The notes beneath the pieces are model-generated. The model was not told the DNA's origin, did no database searches, and worked only from the letters and a program-made list of their open reading frames with translations. A DNA stretch of 64,000 nt from Planctomycetota bacterium (GTDB lineage: Bacteria; Planctomycetota; SZUA-567; H5-PLA8). Both the position numbers and the translations under genes were made by a program. This document shows, piece by piece, positions 8,593-16,558 of this stretch (the stretch's first letter is position 1; each line of letters starts with the position of its first letter). The DNA is taken from NCBI GenBank assembly GCA_016200135.1, contig JACQFI010000067.1, positions 1 through 64,000 of the forward strand, given 5' to 3'.

Positions 8593-10242
8593 ATGCCGTT
8601 GAATCGTGGGTGGGTCTGGGGTCTGGCGCTGGTTTCTCTGCTGGCCGTAAGCTCGTTCGTGCGGGCGGCCGAAGCGGCGAAGCCCCAAGTGACCGACGCG
8701 GAATACAAGGCGTTGAAGACGGAAGTCGAGGAGCTGCGCAAGCGCGTCTCGATGACCACTCCGGTTGGCCAGCGCTCTGCGGTGGACGACACGCTCGACC
8801 GCAAGTACGGTCCCAACGCTGCGGTAGTCACGCGACAGGGGCGGCTGACCATCGGCGGCCTGATCCAGGTCTGGTACTACTCGATCCAGAACGACAACCA
8901 CGGCTGGGTGAACGACGACCGCTTCACGCAGCCCAACCAGTTCGGCTCGAACGAAGTGAGCGATAACGACTCGTTCCGCATCCGCCGCGCGGAAATCAAG
9001 TTCACGATGGACATCCACGAGAACGTCACGGCCGTGGTGATGATCGACCCGGCGCGCGAGGCGACCTCGTTCCCCAGCCTGCAACAGAACACCAGCAATG
9101 TGATCTCGGGCGACGGCGTGGCCTTCTTCAACGGCGGCTTTCAGGGCAACGGAACGGGCCAGATCGTTGACGGAATTCGCGGTGGGTTGCAGATCGGCAA
9201 CACCAACAACGACACCGTCCGCACCGGCGGCGGCCAGGCGAACCGCATGCTTCAGGATGCCTATATCAACGTTCACGGCGTCCTGCCGCACCATGACTCG
9301 ACCATCGGCCAGTTCCGCCGCCGCTTGGGCGAGGAAGGCTCGCGCGACAGCAGCCAGCTCGACTTCGTCGAACGCTCCATGATCACCCAACTCGCCGACA
9401 TGCGCGACCTGGGCTCCGAGCTTCACGGCACCTGGTGGGACGACCGCTTCCAGTACTGGCTGGGCGTGTTCGACGGCGCGGGCACGGCCTTCCAGCAGCG
9501 TCAGAACCGCTCGGACGACAACGACGAGAAGGATTGGGTCGGCAGCTTCCTGGTGCGCCCGCTGTGGAAGAACGAGACCTGGGGCAGCATCGAAGTCGGC
9601 GCCAGCATCATGCACGGCTTAGGCGGCGAAGCCGGCGGGCACTATCCGTTCAACCGGCCGGTCGATGGCCTGAACCGCCCCTCGACCGTTCACCAACTTC
9701 TCTACGCGTGGGCATCCTACATGCCGGGCGGCCCGGTCAAGGGCTGGTGGATTCGCGGCGAGTGGGGCCAGTACCGCGACCGCTTCGCACCCGGTGAAGT
9801 GATCACGGGCAACGGCATCGTAACGGTCGATCCCGCGCCGTTCACGGTGGACGGCTGGCACGTGGATACCGGCTACAAGCTCTCCGACAGCATCTTCAAG
9901 GATAAGGTAGGCAAGTGGGTCCGGCCGATGGAATTCGTCTTCCGCTACGACTGCATGCAGAACCTTTTCTACCACAACCTCGGCGCGGCCGATTCGAGCA
10001 CCGTCGCGGCCGGCCTTTTCCTGGCCAACGACAACCGCAAACTGGACGTCTTCCATACGACGGTGTGGACGGCGGGCATGAACTACTACATCCATGGCAA
10101 CAACGCCAAGCTGCAGTTGAACTACAACATCGTTCAGGAAGAGCACCCCAGCAAGGTGGTGGGCGCGAACCAGAACCAGTGGCGCCCGGTGCGCAGCGTG
10201 GACAACAGCAACTTCGTGATCAACTTCCAGGTTGCCTGGTAA
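8593..10242 (+). CDS. OprP/OprO-type outer-membrane porin
   Basis: The 549-residue protein has a signal peptide (about residues 1-28, ending near VRAAEA) and then a short coiled coil (about 35-52, KTEVEELRKRVS), as in trimeric porins that tether to peptidoglycan. The rest alternates amphipathic strands typical of a beta-barrel. It begins with RLTIGGLIQVWYYS and FRIRRAEIKFTMDI, the hallmark opening of phosphate-selective porin O/P family proteins, and ends in an aromatic-terminated strand (NFVINFQVAW), the signal for outer-membrane assembly. AGGAGG precedes the start. Family members pass phosphate or polyphosphate; the specificity here is unproven. Confidence 0.85.
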   Translation: MPLNRGWVWGLALVSLLAVSSFVRAAEAAKPQVTDAEYKALKTEVEELRKRVSMTTPVGQRSAVDDTLDRKYGPNAAVVTRQGRLTIGGLIQVWYYSIQNDNHGWVNDDRFTQPNQFGSNEVSDNDSFRIRRAEIKFTMDIHENVTAVVMIDPAREATSFPSLQQNTSNVISGDGVAFFNGGFQGNGTGQIVDGIRGGLQIGNTNNDTVRTGGGQANRMLQDAYINVHGVLPHHDSTIGQFRRRLGEEGSRDSSQLDFVERSMITQLADMRDLGSELHGTWWDDRFQYWLGVFDGAGTAFQQRQNRSDDNDEKDWVGSFLVRPLWKNETWGSIEVGASIMHGLGGEAGGHYPFNRPVDGLNRPSTVHQLLYAWASYMPGGPVKGWWIRGEWGQYRDRFAPGEVITGNGIVTVDPAPFTVDGWHVDTGYKLSDSIFKDKVGKWVRPMEFVFRYDCMQNLFYHNLGAADSSTVAAGLFLANDNRKLDVFHTTVWTAGMNYYIHGNNAKLQLNYNIVQEEHPSKVVGANQNQWRPVRSVDNSNFVINFQVAW

Positions 10243-10270
10243 GCTGGCAGCCGGTTCAAAAGCCTGAACA

Positions 10271-10302
10271 ACCGGGCGGCTTCGGCCGCCCGGTTTTGTT
10301 TT
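10271..10302. terminator. Rho-independent terminator after the porin
   Basis: A perfect 10-bp stem (ACCGGGCGGC / GCCGCCCGGT) with a TTCG loop is followed by TTTGTTTT. It lies between the convergent porin and dihydrouridine synthase genes. Confidence 0.85.
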
Positions 10303-10311
10303 GAGGCGGGC

Positions 10312-11313
10312 TTATTTTGCGGCCGCGATCAACGCGTCCAGGCGTTCTTCGAATTCACTAAAACGCTCAAGTTTCTGCATGGCCGCGCCGGCCGCTTTAC
10401 GGGCGTCTTCGCGGGCCAGCCGCCGCGCGTACTCGCGGCTGAGTTTCCGCAGGTGCAGGCAGGTCTCCCGTTCGCCCAAGTGTTCGAGTAGCCACAGTGC
10501 GTGGCGGCGGAAGACTGCGCGCCATTCTTCCGGGTCCGGCGCCGGTGGCTCGCTGCCGGTCTCGAAGAGGACCTGCGCGCGGCGGAAGATCCACGGATCG
10601 CCGATGGCCGCTCGGGCGAAGTACGCGGCGTCGCAGCCGCTTTCGCGCATCAGCCGCACCGCATCGGCGGGCGTCTGCATGTCGCCGCCGCCTACGACGG
10701 GAATACCCACCGCGGCCTTTACCTGCGCCACGACCGCGTGGTCCGCCTGCCCGCCGTAGCCTTGGCGCGCGGTGCTGGGATGGAGCGCGATCAGCACAGC
10801 GCCGCCGGCCTCGGCGGCCCGCGCGACCGCGACGGCAGTGATGCTCTTTTCGTCCAGGCCCGAGCGCATCTTCACGGTCACCGGCGCGGGCGCGGCGGCT
10901 TCGCGCAGCACGCGGACGAGGCGTTCGACTTTGGCGGGGTCGCTCAGCAGCCCAGAGCCGGCGCCGTCGGAGACGATGCGCCGGATGGGGCAGGCGATGT
11001 TGAAATCCACAAAGGGGAAGTCGAGTTCATGCGCGAGGATGCGCGCGGCCTCGGCCAGTTCGTCCGCGTCGCCGCCGCAGAGCTGCCCGCCGCAGAGCCG
11101 TTCGCCGGGGTGCCGGCGCAATTCGCGCATGGTCTCTGCGTGGCGCTGCACCACAAACTTCGCCTTGACCATCTCAGTACAGGTAAACGCCGCTCCGAAC
11201 TCCTGTGCGAGCACGCGCATCGGCCAGGAGGTGAACTCCGCCATGGGCGAGAGCGCGAAGCGTCCGCGGACTTTGTGCGGGCCGATGCGGAGCTCTGGAA
11301 CCGGGCTGCTCAT
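10312..11313 (-). CDS. tRNA-dihydrouridine synthase (first copy)
   Basis: A 333-residue FMN-dependent Dus enzyme that reduces uridines in the tRNA D-loop. The TIM-barrel signature LSPMAEFTSWPMR is near the start. The catalytic cysteine is in FNIACPIRR and the phosphate/FMN motifs GGGDM and ARAAIGDPWIF are present. The open frame continues upstream, but similarity begins only at MSSPVPELRIG, so I place the start at 11313. A second, divergent dus lies at 13248-14300; which subclass each represents cannot be told by eye. It converges with the porin gene. Confidence 0.88.
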   Translation of the reverse strand: MSSPVPELRIGPHKVRGRFALSPMAEFTSWPMRVLAQEFGAAFTCTEMVKAKFVVQRHAETMRELRRHPGERLCGGQLCGGDADELAEAARILAHELDFPFVDFNIACPIRRIVSDGAGSGLLSDPAKVERLVRVLREAAAPAPVTVKMRSGLDEKSITAVAVARAAEAGGAVLIALHPSTARQGYGGQADHAVVAQVKAAVGIPVVGGGDMQTPADAVRLMRESGCDAAYFARAAIGDPWIFRRAQVLFETGSEPPAPDPEEWRAVFRRHALWLLEHLGERETCLHLRKLSREYARRLAREDARKAAGAAMQKLERFSEFEERLDALIAAAK

Positions 11314-11418
11314 GCCGGGATTATACGCGGCTTGCGCGCTTTGGCATGAAGAGAGCAGAATTGCGGGTATGATCCCGGGATTCCGATTACGCGCGGCGGC
11401 GACGATGAAGGGACCTCG

Positions 11419-12189
11419 ATGGCGCGACCCGATCTGACGGCCCAGCTTCGCGAGGCGGCCAAGACCTATCCGGCCGCGATGGCTTCGGAGCAGCTCGCGG
11501 ACGTGCCGCGCATCGCCTATCACCTCGAACTGGCCCTGGGTGGCCGAGATCCGGGTGCGTGCTCGGTCTGCGATATCGGCGGCGGCGTGGGGCTCTTCTC
11601 GGTGGGCTGCGCGGCGGCCGGATGCAAGCGCGTCGTGCTGATCGACGACTTCCGCGACGAGATCAACCGCGCCGCGGGCGACTCGATCCTCGATCTGCAC
11701 CGCAAGCGCGGGATCGAGGTGCTCTCGCGGGATGTGGTCGCGCAGGGCTTGGGCGCCGAAGGGCCTTTCGATGCGGTTACTTCTTTCGACAGCATGGAAC
11801 ACTGGCACCATTCGCCGAAGCGGCTCTTCCGGCAGCTCATGGCGGCCCTGCGGCCCGGCGGCCTTTTCGTGCTGGGCGTGCCCAATTGCGTGAACCTGCG
11901 CAAGCGCCTGTCGGTTCCGCTGGGCCGCGGCAAGTGGAGCCGCATGGAGGACTGGTACGAGCCCGAGGTCTTCCGCGGGCACGTGCGCGAGCCGGACGTG
12001 GACGACCTGCGCTACATCGGCAGGGATCTGGGTCTGGCGAACACGCGCATCCTTGGCAGGAACTGGCTGGGGCTAAGTTCGTCGAACGGGCTGATGCGGC
12101 TGGGGACCGCGATCGCCGACCGGACGCTGCGGCTCTTCCCGGCGCTCTGTTCGGACATCTATCTGGTGGGAGAGAAGCCGGCTCGATAG
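11419..12189 (+). CDS. Class I SAM-dependent methyltransferase
   Basis: The 256-residue protein has motif I (VCDIGGGVGLFSVGCA, about residues 50-65), an acidic residue in VVLIDDF for the ribose hydroxyls, and the post-motif segment SFDSMEHWHHSPKRL followed by ALRPGGLFVLGVPN. This is the Methyltransf_11/23 pattern used on small molecules, lipids or quinone and sugar precursors. The C-terminal 60 residues end in hydrophobic segments. It is divergent from the dus gene at 10312-11313, with a spacing of about 105 bp. The substrate is unknown. Confidence 0.82.
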   Translation: MARPDLTAQLREAAKTYPAAMASEQLADVPRIAYHLELALGGRDPGACSVCDIGGGVGLFSVGCAAAGCKRVVLIDDFRDEINRAAGDSILDLHRKRGIEVLSRDVVAQGLGAEGPFDAVTSFDSMEHWHHSPKRLFRQLMAALRPGGLFVLGVPNCVNLRKRLSVPLGRGKWSRMEDWYEPEVFRGHVREPDVDDLRYIGRDLGLANTRILGRNWLGLSSSNGLMRLGTAIADRTLRLFPALCSDIYLVGEKPAR

Positions 12190-12196
12190 CCGGCTT
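12175..12196. terminator. Hairpin between convergent genes
   Basis: Perfect 9-bp stem AAGCCGGCT / AGCCGGCTT with a CGAT loop, overlapping the methyltransferase stop codon. It lacks a T tract, so it is either a weak bidirectional terminator or an mRNA-end stabiliser. Confidence 0.5.
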
Positions 12197-12209
12197 ACCG
12201 CGAGCGCAC

Positions 12210-13115
12210 CTATTTCTTGTTTGGGTCGATGATTTGCGGCGGCGTGTTGCTGTAGATGGGGCGGGTGACCGGCGGCGCGCCTATGCGGTAGACCGTGAGT
12301 ATCTTCGCCGTCGTGCCGTCGGGCTTGGTGTACTTCACGCCGTTGAGCGGATTGAAGTCCGTGATGGTAGCGCGGTCGCCGGGGCCGAGCACGATGGGCT
12401 TCTCCGGCGCCGGCTTCGAATGTCCCGAGCCAATAATCGCCACGCCGCCGTAACCGTAGTAATCGCGGTCGCGGTACTGTTCCTTGAGCGCCTCCACTTC
12501 CGCCATGGCGGCGTCAGCCTTGGCGTTGGCGGCCTGCAGTTCGGCCTCGGCGCGTGCCATGCGCAGCCGTTCGGTCTCCGCCTTCGCCTGTTCAAACTTG
12601 GTGGCCGCCTCGAGCTTTTCCAGGTCGACCTTGGCTTCGGGCGTCACCCACGCGTCTTTGTGTTTCACCAGCCCGCGGGCCAGGTTGGCATCCTCCACGG
12701 TCATCCACTTGCCTTCGAACAAGGCGTAGCCCAGGGCGGTCCGGGCCTGCAGATTGTCCGGGTCAATCTGGACGGCCTTCTTGTACGCGCTCAGGGCCTG
12801 GGTCTTGAGGCGGTTCTCGGCGCACCACTGGCCCAGCTTGGCGAAGGCCTCGCCCTGGCCGTCGGCCATCTGGGCGATCTCGCCGAGTTTATCCTCGTAG
12901 AGCTCGATCGGCGTCTTGTGCGGCTCGATGAAGTCCACGTCGGCCTCGTCCACGATCACCACGCCGTCGGGCTGTTCGACATGGAGCTTGCCGTCCTTCC
13001 GGGTGACCTTGCCTTCGACGCGGCCGCCATTGCGCAAGAAAACCGTGTCCGCATGGCTGCTCGCCGCGCAAAGGCTCAGGACAAGCACGGCCATTACGGG
13101 CATCGAAATTCGCAT
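12210..13115 (-). CDS. Exported TPR-containing protein, unknown function
   Basis: The 301-residue product has a signal peptide (cleavage near SSHA-DTV, residue 22), then a small beta module (DTVFLRNGGRVEGKVTRKDG) that resembles exported SH3- or PilZ-like modules. A TPR-like helical part around ALSAYKKAVQIDPDNLQARTA follows. A predicted coiled coil rich in Ala/Glu (about 165-215) comes next, and the C-terminus is Pro-rich. No enzyme motif is seen. The 132 bp upstream contains an 8-bp inverted repeat (GGCTGTCC at 13154, GGACAGCC at 13189). Confidence 0.72.
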   Translation of the reverse strand: MRISMPVMAVLVLSLCAASSHADTVFLRNGGRVEGKVTRKDGKLHVEQPDGVVIVDEADVDFIEPHKTPIELYEDKLGEIAQMADGQGEAFAKLGQWCAENRLKTQALSAYKKAVQIDPDNLQARTALGYALFEGKWMTVEDANLARGLVKHKDAWVTPEAKVDLEKLEAATKFEQAKAETERLRMARAEAELQAANAKADAAMAEVEALKEQYRDRDYYGYGGVAIIGSGHSKPAPEKPIVLGPGDRATITDFNPLNGVKYTKPDGTTAKILTVYRIGAPPVTRPIYSNTPPQIIDPNKK

Positions 13116-13247
13116 AGCGGAATCTCCATTCGCGCCTCCTCCCTAAACAAGGAGGCTGTCCAGGTTCGATCTATTAATGTAATCAGCAGGACAGCCCTTT
13201 CCAACTATTACTTTTTTGCGCACGAACTTGAGGTAATCTCTGAATCT

Positions 13248-14300
13248 ATGGAAGGCATTGGACTTGCAACTTCAGCGGAAGCGGTGGCGCAGCCTGCGGC
13301 GGCGGTTCGCCCATTGCGCATCGGGCCGCTCTTGATCGACCCGCCCATCTTGCAGGCGCCGATGGCGGGTTTCACAAATTACGCCTACCGCAAGATCGTG
13401 CGTGAGTTCGGCGGCGCGGGCTTGCAGGCCACGGAGATGATCTCGGCCGAAGGCTTCGTGCGGCAGGTGGGCGGCGTGAAAGGCTCGCCGGATAGGCTCT
13501 GGGGCGTGCTGGACGAACCGCGCCCGCTAGCGGTGCAGATGTGGGACAACGACGAGGAGACGCTCGCCGAGGTCGGCCGGCGGCTGGCGTTCGAGTACCG
13601 CGTCAGCGTCGTGGACCTGAACTTCGGCTGTCCGGTAAAGAAGATCACCGAAGCCCATAGCGGAAGCTGGCTGCTCACCGAGCCCGCCCGCGTCCAGCAG
13701 ATCGTCGCGAAGGTCGTCCGCGCCTGCGCGCCGGTGCCGGTGACGGCCAAGATCCGGCTCGGCTGCAAGCGCGGCTGCATCACGGCGCTGGACGTGGCGC
13801 AGGCCGTCGAAGCGGCCGGCGCCGCGGCGCTGACCGTGCACGGCCGCGTGGCCGAGGACTTCTTCACCGGCAACGCGGACTGGGACCGCATCGCCGAGAT
13901 CAAGGCGCACGCGCAGGCGATGCCGATCATCGGCAACGGGGACCTCGACAGCGCCGCCAAGGTCGTCGAGGCCTTCTCGCGCTACGGCGTTGACGGGGTG
14001 ATGATCGCACGCGCGGGGCTCAACAAGCCGTGGCTCTTCCGCGAGGCCGCCGCGGCGCTGAAGGGCCTGCCGGTCCCGCCGCCGCCCATGCTGCGGGAGC
14101 AGAAGGAGATTCTTCTGCGGCACCAGCGCGAGATCGTCGCCCGCTTCGGCGAAGAGCGCGGGAACATCCTGATGCGCCGTTATGCGTGCACGTATGCGCA
14201 GGGCCGTCCAGGCGCGCGGGACTTCCGCGGCCACGCCGCGCATTGCAAGACCAGCGCGGACTTTATCCGCATCGTCGAGACGTACTTTCCCCGCGATTGA
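13248..14300 (+). CDS. tRNA-dihydrouridine synthase (second copy, DusB-like)
   Basis: A 350-residue flavoenzyme. The barrel opens with LQAPMAGFTNYAYRKI, the catalytic cysteine is in LNFGCPVKKI, and the FMN/phosphate segments TVHGRVAEDFF, IIGNGDL and IARAGLNKPWLF are all present. The C-terminal helical domain ends with a tRNA-contact region rich in Arg/His. The loop after the catalytic motif reads TEAHSGSWLL instead of the common SGAGAALL, a modest divergence. The frame is open far upstream, but similarity starts at about residue 20 from the ATG at 13248, which lies soon after an AT-rich gap. Confidence 0.9.
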   Translation: MEGIGLATSAEAVAQPAAAVRPLRIGPLLIDPPILQAPMAGFTNYAYRKIVREFGGAGLQATEMISAEGFVRQVGGVKGSPDRLWGVLDEPRPLAVQMWDNDEETLAEVGRRLAFEYRVSVVDLNFGCPVKKITEAHSGSWLLTEPARVQQIVAKVVRACAPVPVTAKIRLGCKRGCITALDVAQAVEAAGAAALTVHGRVAEDFFTGNADWDRIAEIKAHAQAMPIIGNGDLDSAAKVVEAFSRYGVDGVMIARAGLNKPWLFREAAAALKGLPVPPPPMLREQKEILLRHQREIVARFGEERGNILMRRYACTYAQGRPGARDFRGHAAHCKTSADFIRIVETYFPRD

Positions 14301-14346
14301 AGCCTGGATTTCCAGGCACGTAAGCAAGCCTTTCGACGTCCATAGA

Positions 14347-15324
14347 ATGAAGACCTTGAATAAAAACGGAGTCTGCAAAATGAGACGAATGGCCTGGTCT
14401 GTTCTATGCGCGGCGGCGGCGGCCTTGCCGATTACGCATGCCGCCGAAGAGAAGCCCGCGGACAGCTTCGAGAAACTCCTGGCGCAGCTCAAGAGCGACG
14501 ACTTCGAATCCCGCGAGGCCGCCACCAAGGCGATCGCTACACATCTGGCCGCGAATTGGGACGCCTGCGTCAAGGCGCTCAAAGAGGGCGACGAGGAGAC
14601 GCGCGAGCGGATGCAGAAGGTCCTCACCGCGCACTCCGAGGACGTCTGGGAGCAGCTTAGAGCTTTGGCCGAAGGCCCCGACGGCGACCTGAAGAAGCGC
14701 GCGCGGAAAGCCATGGCCGGCGCCACGCTGCGCCTGCTGCCGAAGCTGCTTGAAGCGGAGGAGGCGGAACTCAAGAAGCGCACGGAAGAATGGCAGGATG
14801 CGCGGGCCAAGACGATGCAGGAGCTTGAGGGGTTGGAGAAGCAGAAGGAAGGTCCCGAAAAGAAGGCCGATGCCTCCAGTCGCCAGGCCGAATTGAAGAC
14901 GGCTATGGACAAGCGCGAAAGCGAGTGGCGCGTGGAGCAGAACCGAATGCAGTCGCGGGTAGACCAGATCAAGCAAGCCATGCAGGACCGCGAGCCAGAA
15001 TTTCTGTATTCGCCGGAAAAACCGAATGCCTGGCGTCCCGAACTGGTCTCGTTCGAGAAGCGGCTGAAATTGAAGGTGAGCGTAGAGTTCGTGGATACGC
15101 CGGTGGACAAGGCGCTCGCCCAGGTCTCCGCGTGCATCGGTTTGCCGGTGGAACTCGACCCGAAATGCGGCAACGCCTCGGACCTTCCCCCGATCTCGCT
15201 GCGAGTGACCAACATGGAAGCAACGCTGGCGCTCGAATGGGTCGGGAAACTCGCGGAACTGGAAGTACGGGTGGATGAGAAGACCAAGAAGATAGTGCTG
15301 GGGAAGAAGGCCAGTCTGGAGTAG
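14347..15324 (+). CDS. Exported helical/coiled-coil protein with secretin-like (STN) tail
   Basis: The 325-residue product carries a signal peptide ending near THA-AEE; a second ATG at 14380 is an equally good start. A helical N-terminal part (SFEKLLAQLKSDDFESREAA) looks HEAT-like. Residues about 135-220 form a charged coiled coil. The tail (VSVEFVDTPVDKALAQV to EVRVDEKTKKIVLG) has the beta-alpha-beta pattern of STN/secretin N-domains, small modules used for periplasmic protein contacts. No secretin barrel is present, so it may be an accessory or unrelated periplasmic protein. It follows dus by 46 bp. Confidence 0.7.
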   Translation: MKTLNKNGVCKMRRMAWSVLCAAAAALPITHAAEEKPADSFEKLLAQLKSDDFESREAATKAIATHLAANWDACVKALKEGDEETRERMQKVLTAHSEDVWEQLRALAEGPDGDLKKRARKAMAGATLRLLPKLLEAEEAELKKRTEEWQDARAKTMQELEGLEKQKEGPEKKADASSRQAELKTAMDKRESEWRVEQNRMQSRVDQIKQAMQDREPEFLYSPEKPNAWRPELVSFEKRLKLKVSVEFVDTPVDKALAQVSACIGLPVELDPKCGNASDLPPISLRVTNMEATLALEWVGKLAELEVRVDEKTKKIVLGKKASLE

Positions 15325-15557
15325 GCCTTCGCCGCAGGTCCTCCCATTTCTCCGCAGCATGTTTGAAGGCCGATGTGTTCCTAAGTGCCTGCTTGGAGAA
15401 TGCTTCTCTGCGAATCTGAAACCACTATTTGCCGCGCAAATGAGCCGTGCACTCGCTAAAACCCGCCGTTTCAATCCGCCTTGTCAGCCCACCGCGCTTC
15501 CGTATGCTGGTCGAAGCCCTTCGAGGTCCGGTCCTTCGATTCTCCGCGAGGTCACCC

Positions 15558-16106
15558 ATGAAAAACGATTCCACCTACGGACCTTTTCACGCCACGACCG
15601 TGATTGCGGTGCGCAAAGGCAGCGCCGTGGCGATGGGCGGCGACGGGCAGGTCACGCACGGCAATACGGTGCTCAAGGCCAACGCCCACAAGGTCCGCAA
15701 GCTGAAAGGCGGGCAACTCGTCGGCTTCGCGGGCTCCACCGCCGACGCGTTCACGCTCATGGAGCGTTTCGAGGGCAAACTTGAAGCGCATAAGAACAGC
15801 TTGAAGCGTGCCGCCGTGGAACTGGCCAAAGAGTGGCGCAAGGACAAGTACCTGCGGCGGCTCGAAGCGATGCTTATTGCCGCCGACAAAGAGGCCCTGA
15901 TCCTGGTGACGGGGCAGGGGGACGTGGTGGAACCGGAGGACGGCATCGTCGCGATCGGGTCCGGCGGCGCCTTCGCGCTCGCCGCGGCCCGCGCCCTCGC
16001 CAAGCACACCAAGCTCGGCCCGAAGGAGATCGTGGCCTCCGCGCTAAAGGAAGCGGCGGAGATCTGTATTTATACGAACGCGAATCTGGTGATCGAGGAA
16101 CTGTAA
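15558..16106 (+). CDS. hslV: ATP-dependent protease subunit HslV
   Basis: The 182-residue peptidase subunit of the HslUV (ClpQY) proteasome-like protease degrades misfolded cytoplasmic proteins with Hsl[13 protein letters not shown] near the start includes the expected processing site before the catalytic threonine (T13 of this reading). The conserved [12 protein letters not shown] and [12 protein letters not shown] follow. The start was set at 15558 because the family begins just before FHATT; the frame is open upstream to 15447. hslV and hslU are normally adjacent, often overlapping or nearly so; here a GxxExxY cassette separates them. Confidence 0.95.
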   Translation: MKNDSTYGPFHATTVIAVRKGSAVAMGGDGQVTHGNTVLKANAHKVRKLKGGQLVGFAGSTADAFTLMERFEGKLEAHKNSLKRAAVELAKEWRKDKYLRRLEAMLIAADKEALILVTGQGDVVEPEDGIVAIGSGGAFALAAARALAKHTKLGPKEIVASALKEAAEICIYTNANLVIEEL

Positions 16107-16110
16107 AAGC

Positions 16111-16537
16111 GTCCACGAATCTTCACGAATGAACACGAATACGAAGGAACTGATCCTGAAGGACGAAGTGTACGCCATCATCGGAGCGGCGATGGAGGTG
16201 TATAACGTTCTGGGTCCGGGTTTTTATGAGGCCGTCTGTCAGGAAGCATTAGAAATTGAGTCGCGGAAACGTGGGATACCGTTCGAACCGCAGAAGGCGC
16301 TGAAGATTCTCTATAAAGGAGTAACCCTTAACAAAGAATACGTCGCGGACCTGCTATGCTTCGGTCAGAGCGTAGTAGAACTGAAAGCTCAAGATAAATT
16401 GGCCAGCCGTGATGCCTCTCAAGTGATCAATTACTTGAAAGCAACTGGTTGCAAGGTGGGCTTGCTGGTCAACTTTGGGTATGCTTCGCAACTTGAGTGG
16501 AAGCGTTTTGTTTCCTGATTCGTGAAGATTCGTGGAC
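16111..16537. mobile_element. 427-bp GxxExxY cassette bounded by perfect 20-bp inverted repeats
   Basis: The left end (16111-16130) and right end (16518-16537) are perfect 20-bp inverted repeats. Each is built from 10-bp words containing CACGAAT; on the left a third word follows at once (CACGAAT at 16114, 16124, 16134). The last two bases of the left repeat are the first two of the ORF's ATG, and the first base of the right repeat is the last base of its stop codon. So the repeats bracket the gene exactly. No target-site duplication is evident. It lies between hslV and hslU. Confidence 0.65.
16129..16518 (+). CDS. GxxExxY family protein (PD-(D/E)xK nuclease fold)
   Basis: A 129-residue member of the widespread, multicopy GxxExxY family, which is assigned to the PD-(D/E)xK superfamily. 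The naming motif appears as GFYEAVC, with Cys in place of the usual Tyr. The putative catalytic set is D74 (YVADLLCFG), E84 and K86 (VVELKAQ), with Q98 in the following helix (QVINYLKAT). Composition is lower in GC than hslV and hslU. The first codons (MNTNTKE) are themselves made from the flanking repeat word. Biological role is unknown; nuclease activity is predicted, not shown. Confidence 0.88.
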   Translation: MNTNTKELILKDEVYAIIGAAMEVYNVLGPGFYEAVCQEALEIESRKRGIPFEPQKALKILYKGVTLNKEYVADLLCFGQSVVELKAQDKLASRDASQVINYLKATGCKVGLLVNFGYASQLEWKRFVS

Positions 16538-16558
16538 CCGTAACGCGCGGAGTTAACC

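Noticed and set aside
10738-10780. The peptide QGYGGQA in the first Dus protein as an inserted repeat
   Set aside because: Dus enzymes normally have a Gln-Gly-Tyr-x-Gly-x-Ala-Asp motif at this place, so no insertion is needed.
11559-13247. Upstream continuation of the second dus frame over the methyltransferase and the convergent hypothetical gene
   Set aside because: Overlaps two better-supported genes, and Dus similarity starts only after 13248.
16098-16550. Target-site duplication around the GxxExxY cassette
   Set aside because: GTAA occurs on both sides but not directly at the repeat ends, so it cannot be called a duplication.
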